Shown: positions 22,809 to 31,004 of the stretch, in pieces
How positions within the stretch are numbered: the first letter of the stretch is position 1
Layout: every line of letters starts with the position of its first letter
Assembly: GCA_049658145.1 (NCBI GenBank)
Contig: JBASOJ010000107.1
Coordinates: forward strand, 1 to 55,884
Length of the DNA: 55,884 bases
Reading direction: 5' to 3'
Source of the DNA: UBA6100 sp049658145
GTDB lineage: Bacteria > Actinomycetota > Coriobacteriia > Anaerosomatales > Anaerosomataceae
Translations under genes and position numbers: made by a program
Notes under the pieces: model-generated
Databases searched by the model: none
The model's input: the letters and a program-made list of their open reading frames with translations, nothing else
What the model was told of the DNA's origin: nothing

Positions 22809-22834
22809 GAGACCCCCTTGGTGCTGGTGCGATT

Positions 22835-22880
22835 ACTCAATTTCCTGAGTTAGTTTACTCAATGCGTTGAGCATCTGCAA
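22835..22880 (-). promoter_or_regulatory. Promoter of the DUF4143 ATPase with palindromic operators
   Basis: TTGCAG (22875-22880), 17 bp, TAAACT (22852-22857) on the minus strand. CTCAA-N4-TTGAG (22858-22871) fills the spacer. ACTCA-N6-TGAGT (22835-22850) lies over the start region, and TGAGT-N6-ACTCA (22846-22861) overlaps the -10. This looks like a multi-site operator. Confidence 0.55.
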
Positions 22881-23178
22881 CCCACTCCGCCAGCGCCCCG
22901 TCCCCGACGCCGCGGCACTCATGGACGAGGTCGCCTGTTCATCGGCCTCTACAGCACGCAAAGGCCGCACCAAACCCTCGGGCAACGGGCACCGATCGAG
23001 GCGTACCGGACAGCAGGGGCATGACGAAAAGCGACCCGGAACTGTCCAATCGAGTTGACACAACGCAGAATCTGGAATCCCAACTCGTTCATCTCGGCTG
23101 CTTGGACTCCGGCGAGGAGTAGGCGGACATGACAACGCGCCCGCCCGCTACGTTCGCGGACAGGCGCGTGAGGTCGTG
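22881..23178. other. Gene-free stretch before tmRNA
   Basis: Several short open frames exist but none has a ribosome site, domain or plausible composition. No clear T-tailed terminator for tmRNA was found. A lone TTGACA at about 23054 has no -10 partner at proper spacing. Confidence 0.5.
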
Positions 23179-23530
23179 TGGTGGAGGCGCGGAGAATCGA
23201 ACTCCGGTCCACGACAGCCCCCTGGGGAGCATCTCCAGGCTCAGTCACATCTTGGGGTTCGGTCGGGGCTACACGATGTGACGAGCGTGCCCTTCCCTAG
23301 CTGGTTCGGTCTTTCGCACAAGCATACCGGCTACGTCTTATGCGGCAGTCCCCTGAGTGACGTCAGATCCGGTGACGGGGACGCGCACCGGGAGACGTCG
23401 CTGCGCTATTTAGGCAGCGAGAGCGTAGTTATTGTCGACGTTTGAGCGTCGTTTGCCCCTGTTTAGCGAGGTAAGGCGACCTCGGCCTGCTTCTCCCCTC
23501 AGAACTCCCGTGTCGAAACCAGTCGCCCCC
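23179..23530 (-). ncRNA. ssrA: Transfer-messenger RNA (tmRNA)
   Basis: 352-nt tmRNA. The ends pair as an alanyl-tRNA-like acceptor, GGGGGCG at the 5' end with CGCCTCC, then A and encoded CCA at 23179-23181. The 5' block GACTGGTTTCGACACGG and the 3' T arm GGAGTTCGATTCTCC are standard. The tag reading frame, fixed by its C terminus and the TAA at 23410-23412, is GKRRSNVDNNYALAA (23413-23457), with GGC as resume codon. The YALAA end is the usual degradation signal; the basic start is unusual. smpB lies 1.1 kb away on the same strand. Confidence 0.96.
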
Positions 23531-23563
23531 GGGTGAGGTATGTGAAGGTGCCGCGCGGGTGAA

Positions 23564-23569
23564 AGTATA
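23564..23569 (-). promoter_or_regulatory. ssrA promoter -10
   Basis: TATACT on the minus strand, 33 nt upstream of the mature tmRNA 5' end, implying a short 5' leader removed by RNase P. No convincing -35. Confidence 0.45.
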
Positions 23570-23696
23570 CCCTGCTCTGGCCCGCTTGCGCCGAATCGAA
23601 GCACGCGGCATGCCAGCGACGGCGCAGCAGGCGCCCACTGGGGTACTCTCCTCGTGAGGCCGCAGCGCGCGGCGAACACGCGAGAGGAGCTCCGAG

Positions 23697-24581
23697 ATGG
23701 ACGGCACCCCCTACCCGCCCCCCACTCCTTCCGTTCCGCCACCGGTCGCGCCACAACCCCACTACGCACCACAGGCTCCCTACTCCCCTGCCGAACCACC
23801 CAAGAAGAAGAAGACGGGCCTCATCATCGGCATCGTCGTCGCGGTAATCCTGCTGTGCTGCTGCGGGTCCGGCGCAGCAGGTTACTTCCTGTTCATGGCG
23901 GCGGATGAAGAGGTCACCGAGAGCGTGGATGAGGTCACCAACGAGCTCGACAGCGATCTACCCGACCTCGGCTCCGACATCGCCGAAGACGGAGTGCACA
24001 TCCTCGCCGCCCGCTGGGACCAGTTCGATCCGCCCGCGTACGACCCGAGCGTGTGGGTCTCGACGGATGCCTACCACGAGGAGGTCCTCGACGATGCGAT
24101 GAGCTCGCTCTTCCCCGACTTCGAACTCGAGGAGCGCCTCGCACGACCGACGACCGAATACAGCACGGACACCGTCTTGGCACGAGCGACTCTGGCATCG
24201 GACTCCGATGTGGCCATCGCCTTCTGGCTCGAGGTCGAGAACACCCCCGCCTTCAAGTCGGGGTGGGTTTGGGATCCCGCGCGAGACGGCTATGAGTACA
24301 TGGATGTTGCCACTGCCGCAAACGGCAGGGAGTACTCCTGGGACAACACGCAGCTCGTGCCGCTTCTCTTCGGCATAGGCGACGACTCCACCGAGGACCT
24401 GATCCGCACCGTTGCGAACGACTTCCCGGGCTGCGTCATCTCCGTCATGGAGAACGATGGCGATACCGCGACCGTCGAGTTCACGCGCTGGGACGCGTAC
24501 CCGGACTATGACGCCGGCTACTACGCCGACTACACCTACGACGGGGACGAATGGGAGCTCGTCGAAGCCGGAGAGTGGTAG
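23697..24581 (+). CDS. Membrane-anchored hypothetical protein with Pro-rich N terminus
   Basis: 294 residues. The first 36 are Pro/Tyr/Ala-rich, ending in a KKKK stop-transfer-like patch, followed by one membrane helix (about 40-68, GLIIGIVVAVILL with a CCC cluster) and an acidic exported domain rich in Asp, Tyr and Trp (DYTYDGDEWELVEAGEW at the end). This is the layout of actinobacterial 'PYPPP-TM-domain' proteins of unknown function. GAGAGGAG lies upstream. It lies on the opposite strand between ssrA and smpB and shares a bidirectional terminator with the latter. No catalytic motif seen. Confidence 0.8.
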   Translation: MDGTPYPPPTPSVPPPVAPQPHYAPQAPYSPAEPPKKKKTGLIIGIVVAVILLCCCGSGAAGYFLFMAADEEVTESVDEVTNELDSDLPDLGSDIAEDGVHILAARWDQFDPPAYDPSVWVSTDAYHEEVLDDAMSSLFPDFELEERLARPTTEYSTDTVLARATLASDSDVAIAFWLEVENTPAFKSGWVWDPARDGYEYMDVATAANGREYSWDNTQLVPLLFGIGDDSTEDLIRTVANDFPGCVISVMENDGDTATVEFTRWDAYPDYDAGYYADYTYDGDEWELVEAGEW

Positions 24582-24600
24582 GCCGAACCGGCCGCCACAC

Positions 24601-24630
24601 GAAAAGGGTCGCCTACGGGCGGCCCTTTTC
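24601..24630. terminator. Bidirectional intrinsic terminator
   Basis: GAAAAGGGTCGCC pairs with GGCGGCCCTTTTC (one wobble) around a TACG loop, between the convergent hypothetical gene and smpB. The T-run is part of the 3' arm on either strand, as expected for a shared terminator. Confidence 0.8.
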
Positions 24631-24644
24631 GACGCTCGTGCGGG

Positions 24645-25115
24645 CTACTCGCCCTTCGTCCGCTCCCTGAGTGAGCGCTCAACATCGCGCTGCTGGTCGC
24701 GCTCGGCGATCGCATCGCGCTTGTCGTAGAGTTTCTTGCCCCGCGCAAGCCCGATCTCGACTTTCACAAGGTTCGAAGTCGACAGGTACACCTTGAGCGG
24801 CACGAGCGTGAAGCCGCGCTCCTTCGTCTTGCCGATGAGATAGCGGATCTCGGCCTTCCGCAGCAGCAGCTTCCGCTCGCGATCCACCTGCACGTTGCTG
24901 CGGTTGCCGTGGCTGTATGGCGAGATGTGCACGTTGTGGAGCCACACCTCGCCCTTGCGGATTGTGGCGAAACTGTCGCGCAGGTTCGTCTTGTTCTCGC
25001 GCAGCGACTTCACCTCGGTGCCGGTGAGCACGATGCCCGCCTCGAAGGTCTCGTCCACGAAGTAGTCGTGGTAGGCCTTCTTGTTGGTGGCGATGATCTT
25101 CTCTTCGCGGGGCAT
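24645..25115 (-). CDS. smpB: SsrA-binding protein SmpB
   Basis: 156-residue partner of tmRNA in trans-translation; it binds the tRNA-like domain and places a C-terminal tail in the decoding site. Conserved blocks are all present: IATNKKAYHDYF, GIVLTGTEVKSLR, NLRDSFA, EVWLHNVHISPY, RKLLLRKAEI, and LARGKKLYDKR at the start of the tail. Start at ATG 25115. It forms a trans-translation locus with ssrA (23179) and, 2 kb away, RNase R, which is the known tmRNA-associated nuclease. Confidence 0.98.
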   Translation of the reverse strand: MPREEKIIATNKKAYHDYFVDETFEAGIVLTGTEVKSLRENKTNLRDSFATIRKGEVWLHNVHISPYSHGNRSNVQVDRERKLLLRKAEIRYLIGKTKERGFTLVPLKVYLSTSNLVKVEIGLARGKKLYDKRDAIAERDQQRDVERSLRERTKGE

Positions 25116-25135
25116 TCAGGTCCTCCGAGCACGCA

Positions 25136-25161
25136 TCGGGCGCCCCTCACGGGACGCCCGA
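25136..25161. terminator. Hairpin between the M42 peptidase gene and smpB
   Basis: TCGGGCGCCCC and GGGACGCCCGA form an 11-bp stem with one mismatch and a 4-nt loop. No T-run follows on the minus strand, so it may only attenuate read-through from the M42 gene into smpB. Confidence 0.45.
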
Positions 25162-25190
25162 GCATTCTAGCATGCGGTACGGTGCGCCTC

Positions 25191-26252
25191 TTACGGCGTG
25201 AAGTCGGTCCCCGGCTTGAGCCGCAGCACGAACGCCGCGAGCAGCTTCGCGGTGTTCTCCACGTCCGCGAGGCAGAGCACCTCGGTGGGTGTGTGCATGT
25301 AGCGGAGCGCGACGCTCACGAGCGCCGCGGCCTTGCCGCCGCGCGAGAGCTGGATGGCGTTCGCGTCGGTTCCCGTGCCGCGCGGCGCGCCCTCCACCTG
25401 GTACGGGATCTTCTCGGCCTCGGCGGCCTTCACGAGCAGCTCGAAGACCTTCGGGTTGATGTTCGCGCCACGGCCGAGCACCGGGCCCTTGCCGCAGATG
25501 ACGTCACCGAACTTGCGCTTGTCCACGTCGAGGTAGTCGGTGGCGTGCGTGACCTCGACCGCGATGCCCACGACCGGGTCCTGGCTGTATGCCGAGGTGG
25601 TGCCGCCCCTGAGGCCGATCTCCTCCTGCACGGTTCCGGCCGCGACGAGGTCGCCGGCAGCGCCGCCCGCTTCCTTCACGAGGCGCATCGCCTCGGCGCA
25701 GATCCACGCGCCCATCTTGTCGTCGAACGCGCGCGAGACGGCCATGCCGTCGCCGAAGGTCTCCACGCCCACGCCGTAGGTGACGGGGTCGCCGATCTGC
25801 ACCTTCTTCTTCACGGTCTTGCCGTCGAGGCCGAGGTCGATGAACATGCGGTCGATCTTGACGACCTTCTTGCGGTCCTCGTCCTCAAGCAGGTGGATCG
25901 GCAGGCGGCCGAGCACGCCCCGGAGCACGCCTCCTTTGGTGTGCACGTCGACGCGCATGCCCGGAAGGATCTGCGGGTCATGACCGCCGATGGGTGCGAA
26001 CGCACAGTACCCGTCGTCGGTGATGTAGGTGACCATGAAGCCGATCTCGTCGATGTGGCCGGCGAGCATGACGCTCGGGCCGCTCTTCTTGCCCTTGAGC
26101 AGCGCGTGGACCGAGCCCATGACGTCGGTCGTGACCTCGTCGGCGATCGGCGTGACGTAGTCGCGGTAGACCTTCGCGGCCGGTTGCTCGTAGCCTGACG
26201 GCGACGGAGCTTCGATCAGTGTCTTGAAGAATTCAAAGGATTCGGGACGCAT
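25191..26252 (-). CDS. M42-family aminopeptidase
   Basis: 353-residue binuclear metallopeptidase of the M42 (glutamyl/TET aminopeptidase or endoglucanase-like) family; it usually assembles into dodecameric cages that trim peptides from proteasome-like degradation. Metal ligand regions visible: LAGHIDEIGF (His, Asp), SRAFDDKMG, the catalytic pair in TVQEEIGLRGG, EVTHATDY (Asp) and the C-terminal HTPTEVL (His). Start at 26252 with GAGGAGG upstream; the longer frame upstream has no site and poor composition. Monocistronic by appearance. Confidence 0.95.
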   Translation of the reverse strand: MRPESFEFFKTLIEAPSPSGYEQPAAKVYRDYVTPIADEVTTDVMGSVHALLKGKKSGPSVMLAGHIDEIGFMVTYITDDGYCAFAPIGGHDPQILPGMRVDVHTKGGVLRGVLGRLPIHLLEDEDRKKVVKIDRMFIDLGLDGKTVKKKVQIGDPVTYGVGVETFGDGMAVSRAFDDKMGAWICAEAMRLVKEAGGAAGDLVAAGTVQEEIGLRGGTTSAYSQDPVVGIAVEVTHATDYLDVDKRKFGDVICGKGPVLGRGANINPKVFELLVKAAEAEKIPYQVEGAPRGTGTDANAIQLSRGGKAAALVSVALRYMHTPTEVLCLADVENTAKLLAAFVLRLKPGTDFTP

Positions 26253-26308
26253 GAAACGGCCTCCTCGATGAATAGTGGATGTGAACGTCAGTGTACCGCC
26301 AGGCGCGT

Positions 26309-26877
26309 TCAGGCACCAGAAGAGGCAGCCGCCCTGACCTCTGTCAGCAACTCGGAGATGCCGAGCCTGTCGGCCCACGCGTCGAGGTAGGTCTCATCGA
26401 GCTCCCCGTGCTGCACCTCGTACACGCCCACGGCGTCACGCATCTGCCGCTGGCTCCCTCCGCTGGCTGCAGCCCATCGAAGCTTCTGCAGAATGGTGTC
26501 CTCGGCGTCGAGACCCACAAGCTCAGATCGAACGCCTCGACGCTGATGCGGCGCGCGAACCTGCTCGCATCGAATGGGTCGTCGGTCAGCATCCAGAAGT
26601 CGATCTTGTCGCCACCGGCGGTGTCGAGCAGGTTGAACATCCCCCGTCTGCCAAGCGCATCCCGCGCCGCGCGAGGATCGAAGAAGTAGGGGTCCGCACC
26701 GAACGCCTCTGCAAGCACACTGAGCAGGCGCGAATCCACCTCCACGACCAGATCGATGTCATGGGTCGCCCGCGGCTCACCCTGCAGACTCGAGGCGAGC
26801 GATCCGCTGAGAAGGTAGCGGACCCCGGCGGATTCGAGCGCTCGGACCGCCTCGGTCAGCAGCCCGATCTGCGACAC
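26309..26877 (-). pseudogene. Frameshifted nucleotidyltransferase (AbiEii/DUF6036-like)
   Basis: The first frame (from 26877) encodes a nucleotidyltransferase fold: LLSGSLASSLQGEPRATHDID, with the GS..S and DxD-like acidic residues, then VVEVDSRLLSVLAEAF and DKIDFWMLTDDPFD. It derails after SLWVSTP near 26504-26506; the next frame continues with EDTILQKLRWAAASGG and on to a stop at 26309. The usual family pattern is VWV(A/S)(S/T)PEDTIL.KL, so one base is missing exactly there. The total length (569 nt) is one short of 190 codons. Either a true loss of function or a sequencing error; the rest looks intact. It overlaps the upstream small gene by 22 nt. Confidence 0.8.
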
Positions 26878-27077
26878 TGCTCCAGCCTCTCCGTGTATAA
26901 CGCCTTGAGCTCGGCCTCATCCGCCTCCGGGAAGCGACGCCGGAGCCCGACTCTCAGCGCCTCGTGCGTCATCTCCGAGAGCTCGATCGCCTTCGCGAGC
27001 CGCTGCTCGGAAGTCATCGCCTTGAGCACGTCGACGTAGCGTGCACGATTGGGCTGTGTCTTGAGTTCGATGGACAT
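26856..27077 (-). CDS. Small conserved partner of the nucleotidyltransferase
   Basis: 73 residues, mostly helical and charged: MTSEQRLAKAIELSEMTHEAL, LRRRFPEADEAELKALYTERL. This is a common short protein usually encoded immediately before an AbiEii-like nucleotidyltransferase, which suggests a toxin-antitoxin-like or regulatory pair; its own activity is unknown. The start at 27077 has GAGGAGGGG upstream. The overlap of 22 nt with the next gene indicates translational coupling. If the nucleotidyltransferase is truly broken, this gene is a surviving half. Confidence 0.75.
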   Translation of the reverse strand: MSIELKTQPNRARYVDVLKAMTSEQRLAKAIELSEMTHEALRVGLRRRFPEADEAELKALYTERLEQCRRSGC

Positions 27078-27110
27078 GCGCCCCTCCTCGGCAGCGAGTC
27101 TAGCACCCAT

Positions 27111-29225
27111 CTACGCCAGCTCGAAGTCGAGGCGCCGCTCGGAGATGCTGGCATCCAGGATGCGCACGGTCACCTGCTGGCCGAGGCGGTAGGTGCTCCC
27201 CTTGTTCTCGCCCCAGAGCATGAAGCGCTCGGCGTCGAGCCGGTAGTAGTCGTCCGTCATGGCCTCCACGTGCACGAGACCCTCCGCGGTGTTCTCAAGC
27301 TGCACGAACAGCCCGAAGCCCATCACGCCGGTGACGATGCCGTCGAACGTCTCGCCGAGATGCTCGGCCATCAGCGCAACGAGTTTCACCTTCTGGCTGT
27401 CGTTCTCGGCGGCCTCGGCCTCACGCTCCATCTCCGAGGAGTGCTCGGCGAGCCACGCGAGCTCGGGCACCATGTTCGCGGCGGGTCGCTTGTCGAGCGC
27501 TCTCGTGAGCTGAGCGCGCAGGAGCCGGTGCACGATGAGATCCGGATAGCGGCGGATCGGGCTGGTGAAGTGCGTGTACGCATCACTCGCCAGGCCGAAG
27601 TGCGGCCCCAGGTAGTCCACGTAGCGCGCGCGCTCGAGCGCGCGGAGCAGCAGCGAGTTGATCAGCCGCTCCTCGGGCCGCCCGTGTGCGAAGGCGACGA
27701 TCTTCTGGAACGTCTTCGGGCTGGCGCCATGGAGGTCCTGGATGGGGTAGCCGAACTCCTTCAGCACCACGGCCACCTGCGAGAGCGCGTCGGCGTCGGG
27801 CTCCTCGTGGATGCGGTAGACCATCGGCGCCTTCGCGGAGGTCATGTGCCGGGCAACGACCTCGTTCGCGAGGATCATCGCCTCCTCGATCATGTTGGTG
27901 GCATCGGTGCGCGAGCGCAGCGTCACGCCCAGCGGTCTGCCGTTGTCGTCGAGCGTCACGCGCGCCTCGACCGTCTCGAAGTCGAGACCCCCGCGCACCA
28001 CCCGACGCTTGTGGATCTCGCCTGCCACCAAGTGGAAGTCACGGATCGCACGCTCGATGGTCTCGTCCGGAAAGCCGCCCCCGTCGATCCAGCCCTGCAC
28101 CTGGTCATAGTCGAGGCGACGGTCGCTTCTGATCACCGACGGATACAGCTTGTACTGCTCCACGAGCCCTGTCTTATCGAGCAGCATCTCCACGGTGAAG
28201 GTGAGGCGGTCCTCTTCGGGATTGAGCGAGCAGATGACGTTCGAGAGGTGCTCCGGTAGCATCGGCAGCACGCGGTCGACCAGGTACACGCTGGTGGCGC
28301 GATGACGCGCCTCCACGTCGACGACCGTGTCCCACTCGACGTAGTGACTCACATCGGCGATGTGCACCCACAGGCGGTATCCAGCGCCTTCGCGCTCGAT
28401 GGAGATGGCGTCGTCGAAGTCGCGCGCGTCCACCGGGTCGATCGTGAAGGTGAACAAGTCGCGCCGGTCCTCGCGTCCCCGCGCGATCTCGCCGGCGACA
28501 TCCTGAGACAGCGCCTCGGCGGCCTCGGTCACTTCCGGCGGGAACTCGGTGGCCAGACCGTGCTCGTGGATGATGATCTCAACGTCCACGCCGGGAGCGT
28601 CCTCGGCGCCAAGCACCTGCGTGATGATGCCCTGCATCGCGTCACGCCGGTCCGCGTAGCGGGTGATGCGGGCGATGACGATCTCGCCGGGCTTGGCATC
28701 CAGCGGCGAGGTGGCGAGATCGACGAAGAGGTCGCCTTTGATGCGCGGATCGGTGGGCACCACGATGCCGAGCTTGCCATGGCGCTCGAAGCGCCCGACG
28801 ACCTCGGTCACCGCACGCTCGAGCACCTGTGCGACAGTACCGGCTCTCCCCTCGCGCGTCTTTCGGGGATCGAGGCGCACTGCCACCGTGTCGCCATGCA
28901 TCGCGCCGCCGGTCTCGCGCTTGCCGATGTAGATGTCGCCGAGCGGCGTGCTCACAAAGCCGAAGCCGCGCCGGTTCATCGACAGACGCCCGGCCACCAG
29001 GTTGCGCTCGCGCAGCGCGAGGTACTTCCCGTTGCCGAGCGCCGCCACGACGCCCGAGCGCTCAAGCTGGTTCAGGGTGTGCGCTACCCGTGTATGGTCC
29101 AAGCCTGGACCGCCCTCGATCTCGAGGCGGCCCGCGATCTCCTCGGCAGTGAGCGGCGCGTGGGCGTTGCGCAGGGCCTTGATGACGAGCTTGTCGGGAC
29201 GCACTTCCGCCTCCGTCTCAGGCAC
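27111..29225 (-). CDS. rnr: Ribonuclease R
   Basis: Processive 3'-5' exoribonuclease of the RNB family that degrades structured and non-stop mRNAs and works with tmRNA/SmpB. Layout: N-terminal winged helix (LVIKALRNAHAPLTAEEIAGRL), cold-shock domains, the RNB catalytic core with the acidic cluster (IDPVDARDFDDAISIE), LPEHLSNVICSLNPEEDRLTF and HFTSPIRRYPDLIVHRLL, and a C-terminal S1 domain (GIVTGVMGFGLFVQLENTAEGL). The 704-residue start at GTG 29225 is preferred over a further upstream ATG that lies in the divergent intergenic region; no strong ribosome site marks it. The lysine-rich tail of E. coli RNase R is missing. Confidence 0.94.
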   Translation of the reverse strand: MPETEAEVRPDKLVIKALRNAHAPLTAEEIAGRLEIEGGPGLDHTRVAHTLNQLERSGVVAALGNGKYLALRERNLVAGRLSMNRRGFGFVSTPLGDIYIGKRETGGAMHGDTVAVRLDPRKTREGRAGTVAQVLERAVTEVVGRFERHGKLGIVVPTDPRIKGDLFVDLATSPLDAKPGEIVIARITRYADRRDAMQGIITQVLGAEDAPGVDVEIIIHEHGLATEFPPEVTEAAEALSQDVAGEIARGREDRRDLFTFTIDPVDARDFDDAISIEREGAGYRLWVHIADVSHYVEWDTVVDVEARHRATSVYLVDRVLPMLPEHLSNVICSLNPEEDRLTFTVEMLLDKTGLVEQYKLYPSVIRSDRRLDYDQVQGWIDGGGFPDETIERAIRDFHLVAGEIHKRRVVRGGLDFETVEARVTLDDNGRPLGVTLRSRTDATNMIEEAMILANEVVARHMTSAKAPMVYRIHEEPDADALSQVAVVLKEFGYPIQDLHGASPKTFQKIVAFAHGRPEERLINSLLLRALERARYVDYLGPHFGLASDAYTHFTSPIRRYPDLIVHRLLRAQLTRALDKRPAANMVPELAWLAEHSSEMEREAEAAENDSQKVKLVALMAEHLGETFDGIVTGVMGFGLFVQLENTAEGLVHVEAMTDDYYRLDAERFMLWGENKGSTYRLGQQVTVRILDASISERRLDFELA

Positions 29226-29370
29226 GGTCGATCCGCCTACGCCGGCACTCGTTCCGCCCCTCGCCTCGCTCCGACCGCTCGGCGAACGGAGGCCGGATGG
29301 TGGTTGTGCGTGGGGTAGAATCCAAGTATGGTGCAACCTTACCGCAAGCCCGACCTTCTGGAGCCGCTAG

Positions 29371-29796
29371 ATGGAGTCCCCTCGCACACTCACCCCACTG
29401 CTCGTCGGTGACGGCACGCTCACCGCGCCGCGCGACATGGTGCGTGCGCTCGAGACCATCGAGACGTTCAGCTACCGCTACTCGGTGGACGGTGCGGAGA
29501 TGGCGGCTGGCAAGGCGACGCTCGTCCGCATCATGCTCGACGATGTGTCCGCAAGCGCCATCGTCAACAGCTGCGCGTTCCTCAACGTCTCAAGCTTCAC
29601 CTACCTGAACTTCCACACGGATGCCGAAGGCCAGTCGCGCTTCGAGTTGTACTCCGACTGTGCGCGCCTCGAGATAACCCCGCTCGACGAGCCGGAGCTC
29701 CGCAGCGGGCAGCGTCAGATAATCCGGCTCATGGACGAGAGCGTCTTTGAGGGTGCCACGTTCGTGTCACTCGACGACGAGGACGAGGACGAGTAG
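29371..29796 (+). CDS. Hypothetical small acidic protein
   Basis: 141 residues, no signal or membrane segment. A beta-rich middle (ATLVRIMLDDVSASAIVNSC, FTYLNFHTDAEGQSRFELYS) and a strongly acidic tail ending DDEDEDE. No recognised domain. GGAG precedes the ATG and TAGAAT at 29316-29321 is a plausible -10. It is divergent from rnr and convergent with ctpA, standing alone. The acidic tail may mark an RNA-mimic or inhibitor-like protein, but nothing in the sequence proves it. Confidence 0.7.
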   Translation: MESPRTLTPLLVGDGTLTAPRDMVRALETIETFSYRYSVDGAEMAAGKATLVRIMLDDVSASAIVNSCAFLNVSSFTYLNFHTDAEGQSRFELYSDCARLEITPLDEPELRSGQRQIIRLMDESVFEGATFVSLDDEDEDE

Positions 29797-29819
29797 CAGC
29801 CCTCTGGCGCAAACCGCGA

Positions 29820-30998
29820 TCACAACTCCCCGCGGAGCACCTCGATCGCCTTCTGCAGCTGCGTGTCGGTTGCTTTCTCGAGCTGCAGCTCCGGCTCCAT
29901 CTCGATCTTCACATCCGGCGTAAGACCGATCTTGTCGATCACCTGGTTCTTCGGCGTGACGTAGTGCGCGATGGTGAGCTTCACGGCGCCGCCGAACGAA
30001 AGCTCCTCGATCTGCTGCACGCTCCCCTTGCCGAAGCTCTGTTCTCCCACCAGCGTGGCGCGACCGTAGTCCTGCAGCGCACCGCCGACGATCTCACTCG
30101 CCGAGGCCGAGTTGCCGTTGATGAGCACCACGATCGGCGCAGCCGTGGCGACATCGCCAAGCGCGCGATACTCCTCGACGGTGCCCTCACGGTCTTCAAC
30201 GCGCACGATCACGCCGTCTTCGATGAACAGCGAGCTCACGTCCACTGAAGACGACAGCAGGCCGCCGGGGTTGTCGCGCAAGTCGAAGATGAAGCCTTCG
30301 GCACCCTCGGCCGTGAGGCCCTCGATCGCCTCGCGTACCTCGTCAGCGGCGTTCTCGTTGAAGGTGTAGAGCCGGATGTAGCCGACGCTGCCCTCGAGCA
30401 GTTCGCTCTCGATGTTGGGCACGTCGATCTGCGCGCGCGTGATCGTGAAGCGGAGCAACTCTTCGGCGCCGTCGCGACGGATGCCCAACGTCACGTCGGT
30501 GCCGGCCTCGCCGCGGATGCGCAGCACCGCCTCATCGCTGTCCCAGCGCTTGCGTGCCTCGCCGCCGATCTCGACGATCACGTCCTCGGCCTTGAGGCCG
30601 ACCGCCTCGGCCGGCGTGCCCTTGATGACCGACTGGATGACGAGGTCGTCGCCTTCGTTGGAGATGGTGACGCCGATGCCGAAGAAACTGCCGTTCGTCT
30701 GCTCGTTGAAGTACTCGTAGTGCTTCGCATCGAAGTACACGGCGTGGGAGTCCTCGAGTGATTCCAGCATGCCCGAGATGGCACCGGCGGTCATCGATGC
30801 CTCACTCGACGGTACGAGCGCCTCATTGCCGATGATGGTGGCGACCTCGCTGACCGCCGCCTCAAGACCGACGGTGTCGACCGGCTCCCTGCCGCCGTCC
30901 CGCACGGTGCGCTCGAACCACACGCCTCCGCCGAAGGCCGCGACAACCAGTACCAGCGCGGCCACCAGGGCGGCCACGAGCTTGAGCAGTGTCTTCAC
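29820..30998 (-). CDS. ctpA: Carboxyl-terminal processing protease (S41)
   Basis: 392-residue periplasmic/extracytoplasmic serine protease. N-terminal signal anchor (about 5-27), an N-terminal helical segment, a PDZ domain (FGIGVTISNEGDDLVIQSVI...GTPAEAVGLKAEDVIVEIGG), and the S41 core with catalytic Ser in NGNSASASEIVGGAL and catalytic Lys in GEQSFGKGSVQ. The start is GTG 6 nt after the ftsX stop, so ftsE-ftsX-ctpA form an operon. In such operons the protease probably helps control cell-wall hydrolysis together with FtsEX (inference). Confidence 0.95.
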   Translation of the reverse strand: MKTLLKLVAALVAALVLVVAAFGGGVWFERTVRDGGREPVDTVGLEAAVSEVATIIGNEALVPSSEASMTAGAISGMLESLEDSHAVYFDAKHYEYFNEQTNGSFFGIGVTISNEGDDLVIQSVIKGTPAEAVGLKAEDVIVEIGGEARKRWDSDEAVLRIRGEAGTDVTLGIRRDGAEELLRFTITRAQIDVPNIESELLEGSVGYIRLYTFNENAADEVREAIEGLTAEGAEGFIFDLRDNPGGLLSSSVDVSSLFIEDGVIVRVEDREGTVEEYRALGDVATAAPIVVLINGNSASASEIVGGALQDYGRATLVGEQSFGKGSVQQIEELSFGGAVKLTIAHYVTPKNQVIDKIGLTPDVKIEMEPELQLEKATDTQLQKAIEVLRGEL

Positions 30999-31004
30999 GA
31001 GGCA

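Noticed and set aside
22833..23248. Several short open frames in the ssrA-flanking interval
   Set aside because: They overlap tmRNA or one another, lack ribosome sites and show no protein-like composition.
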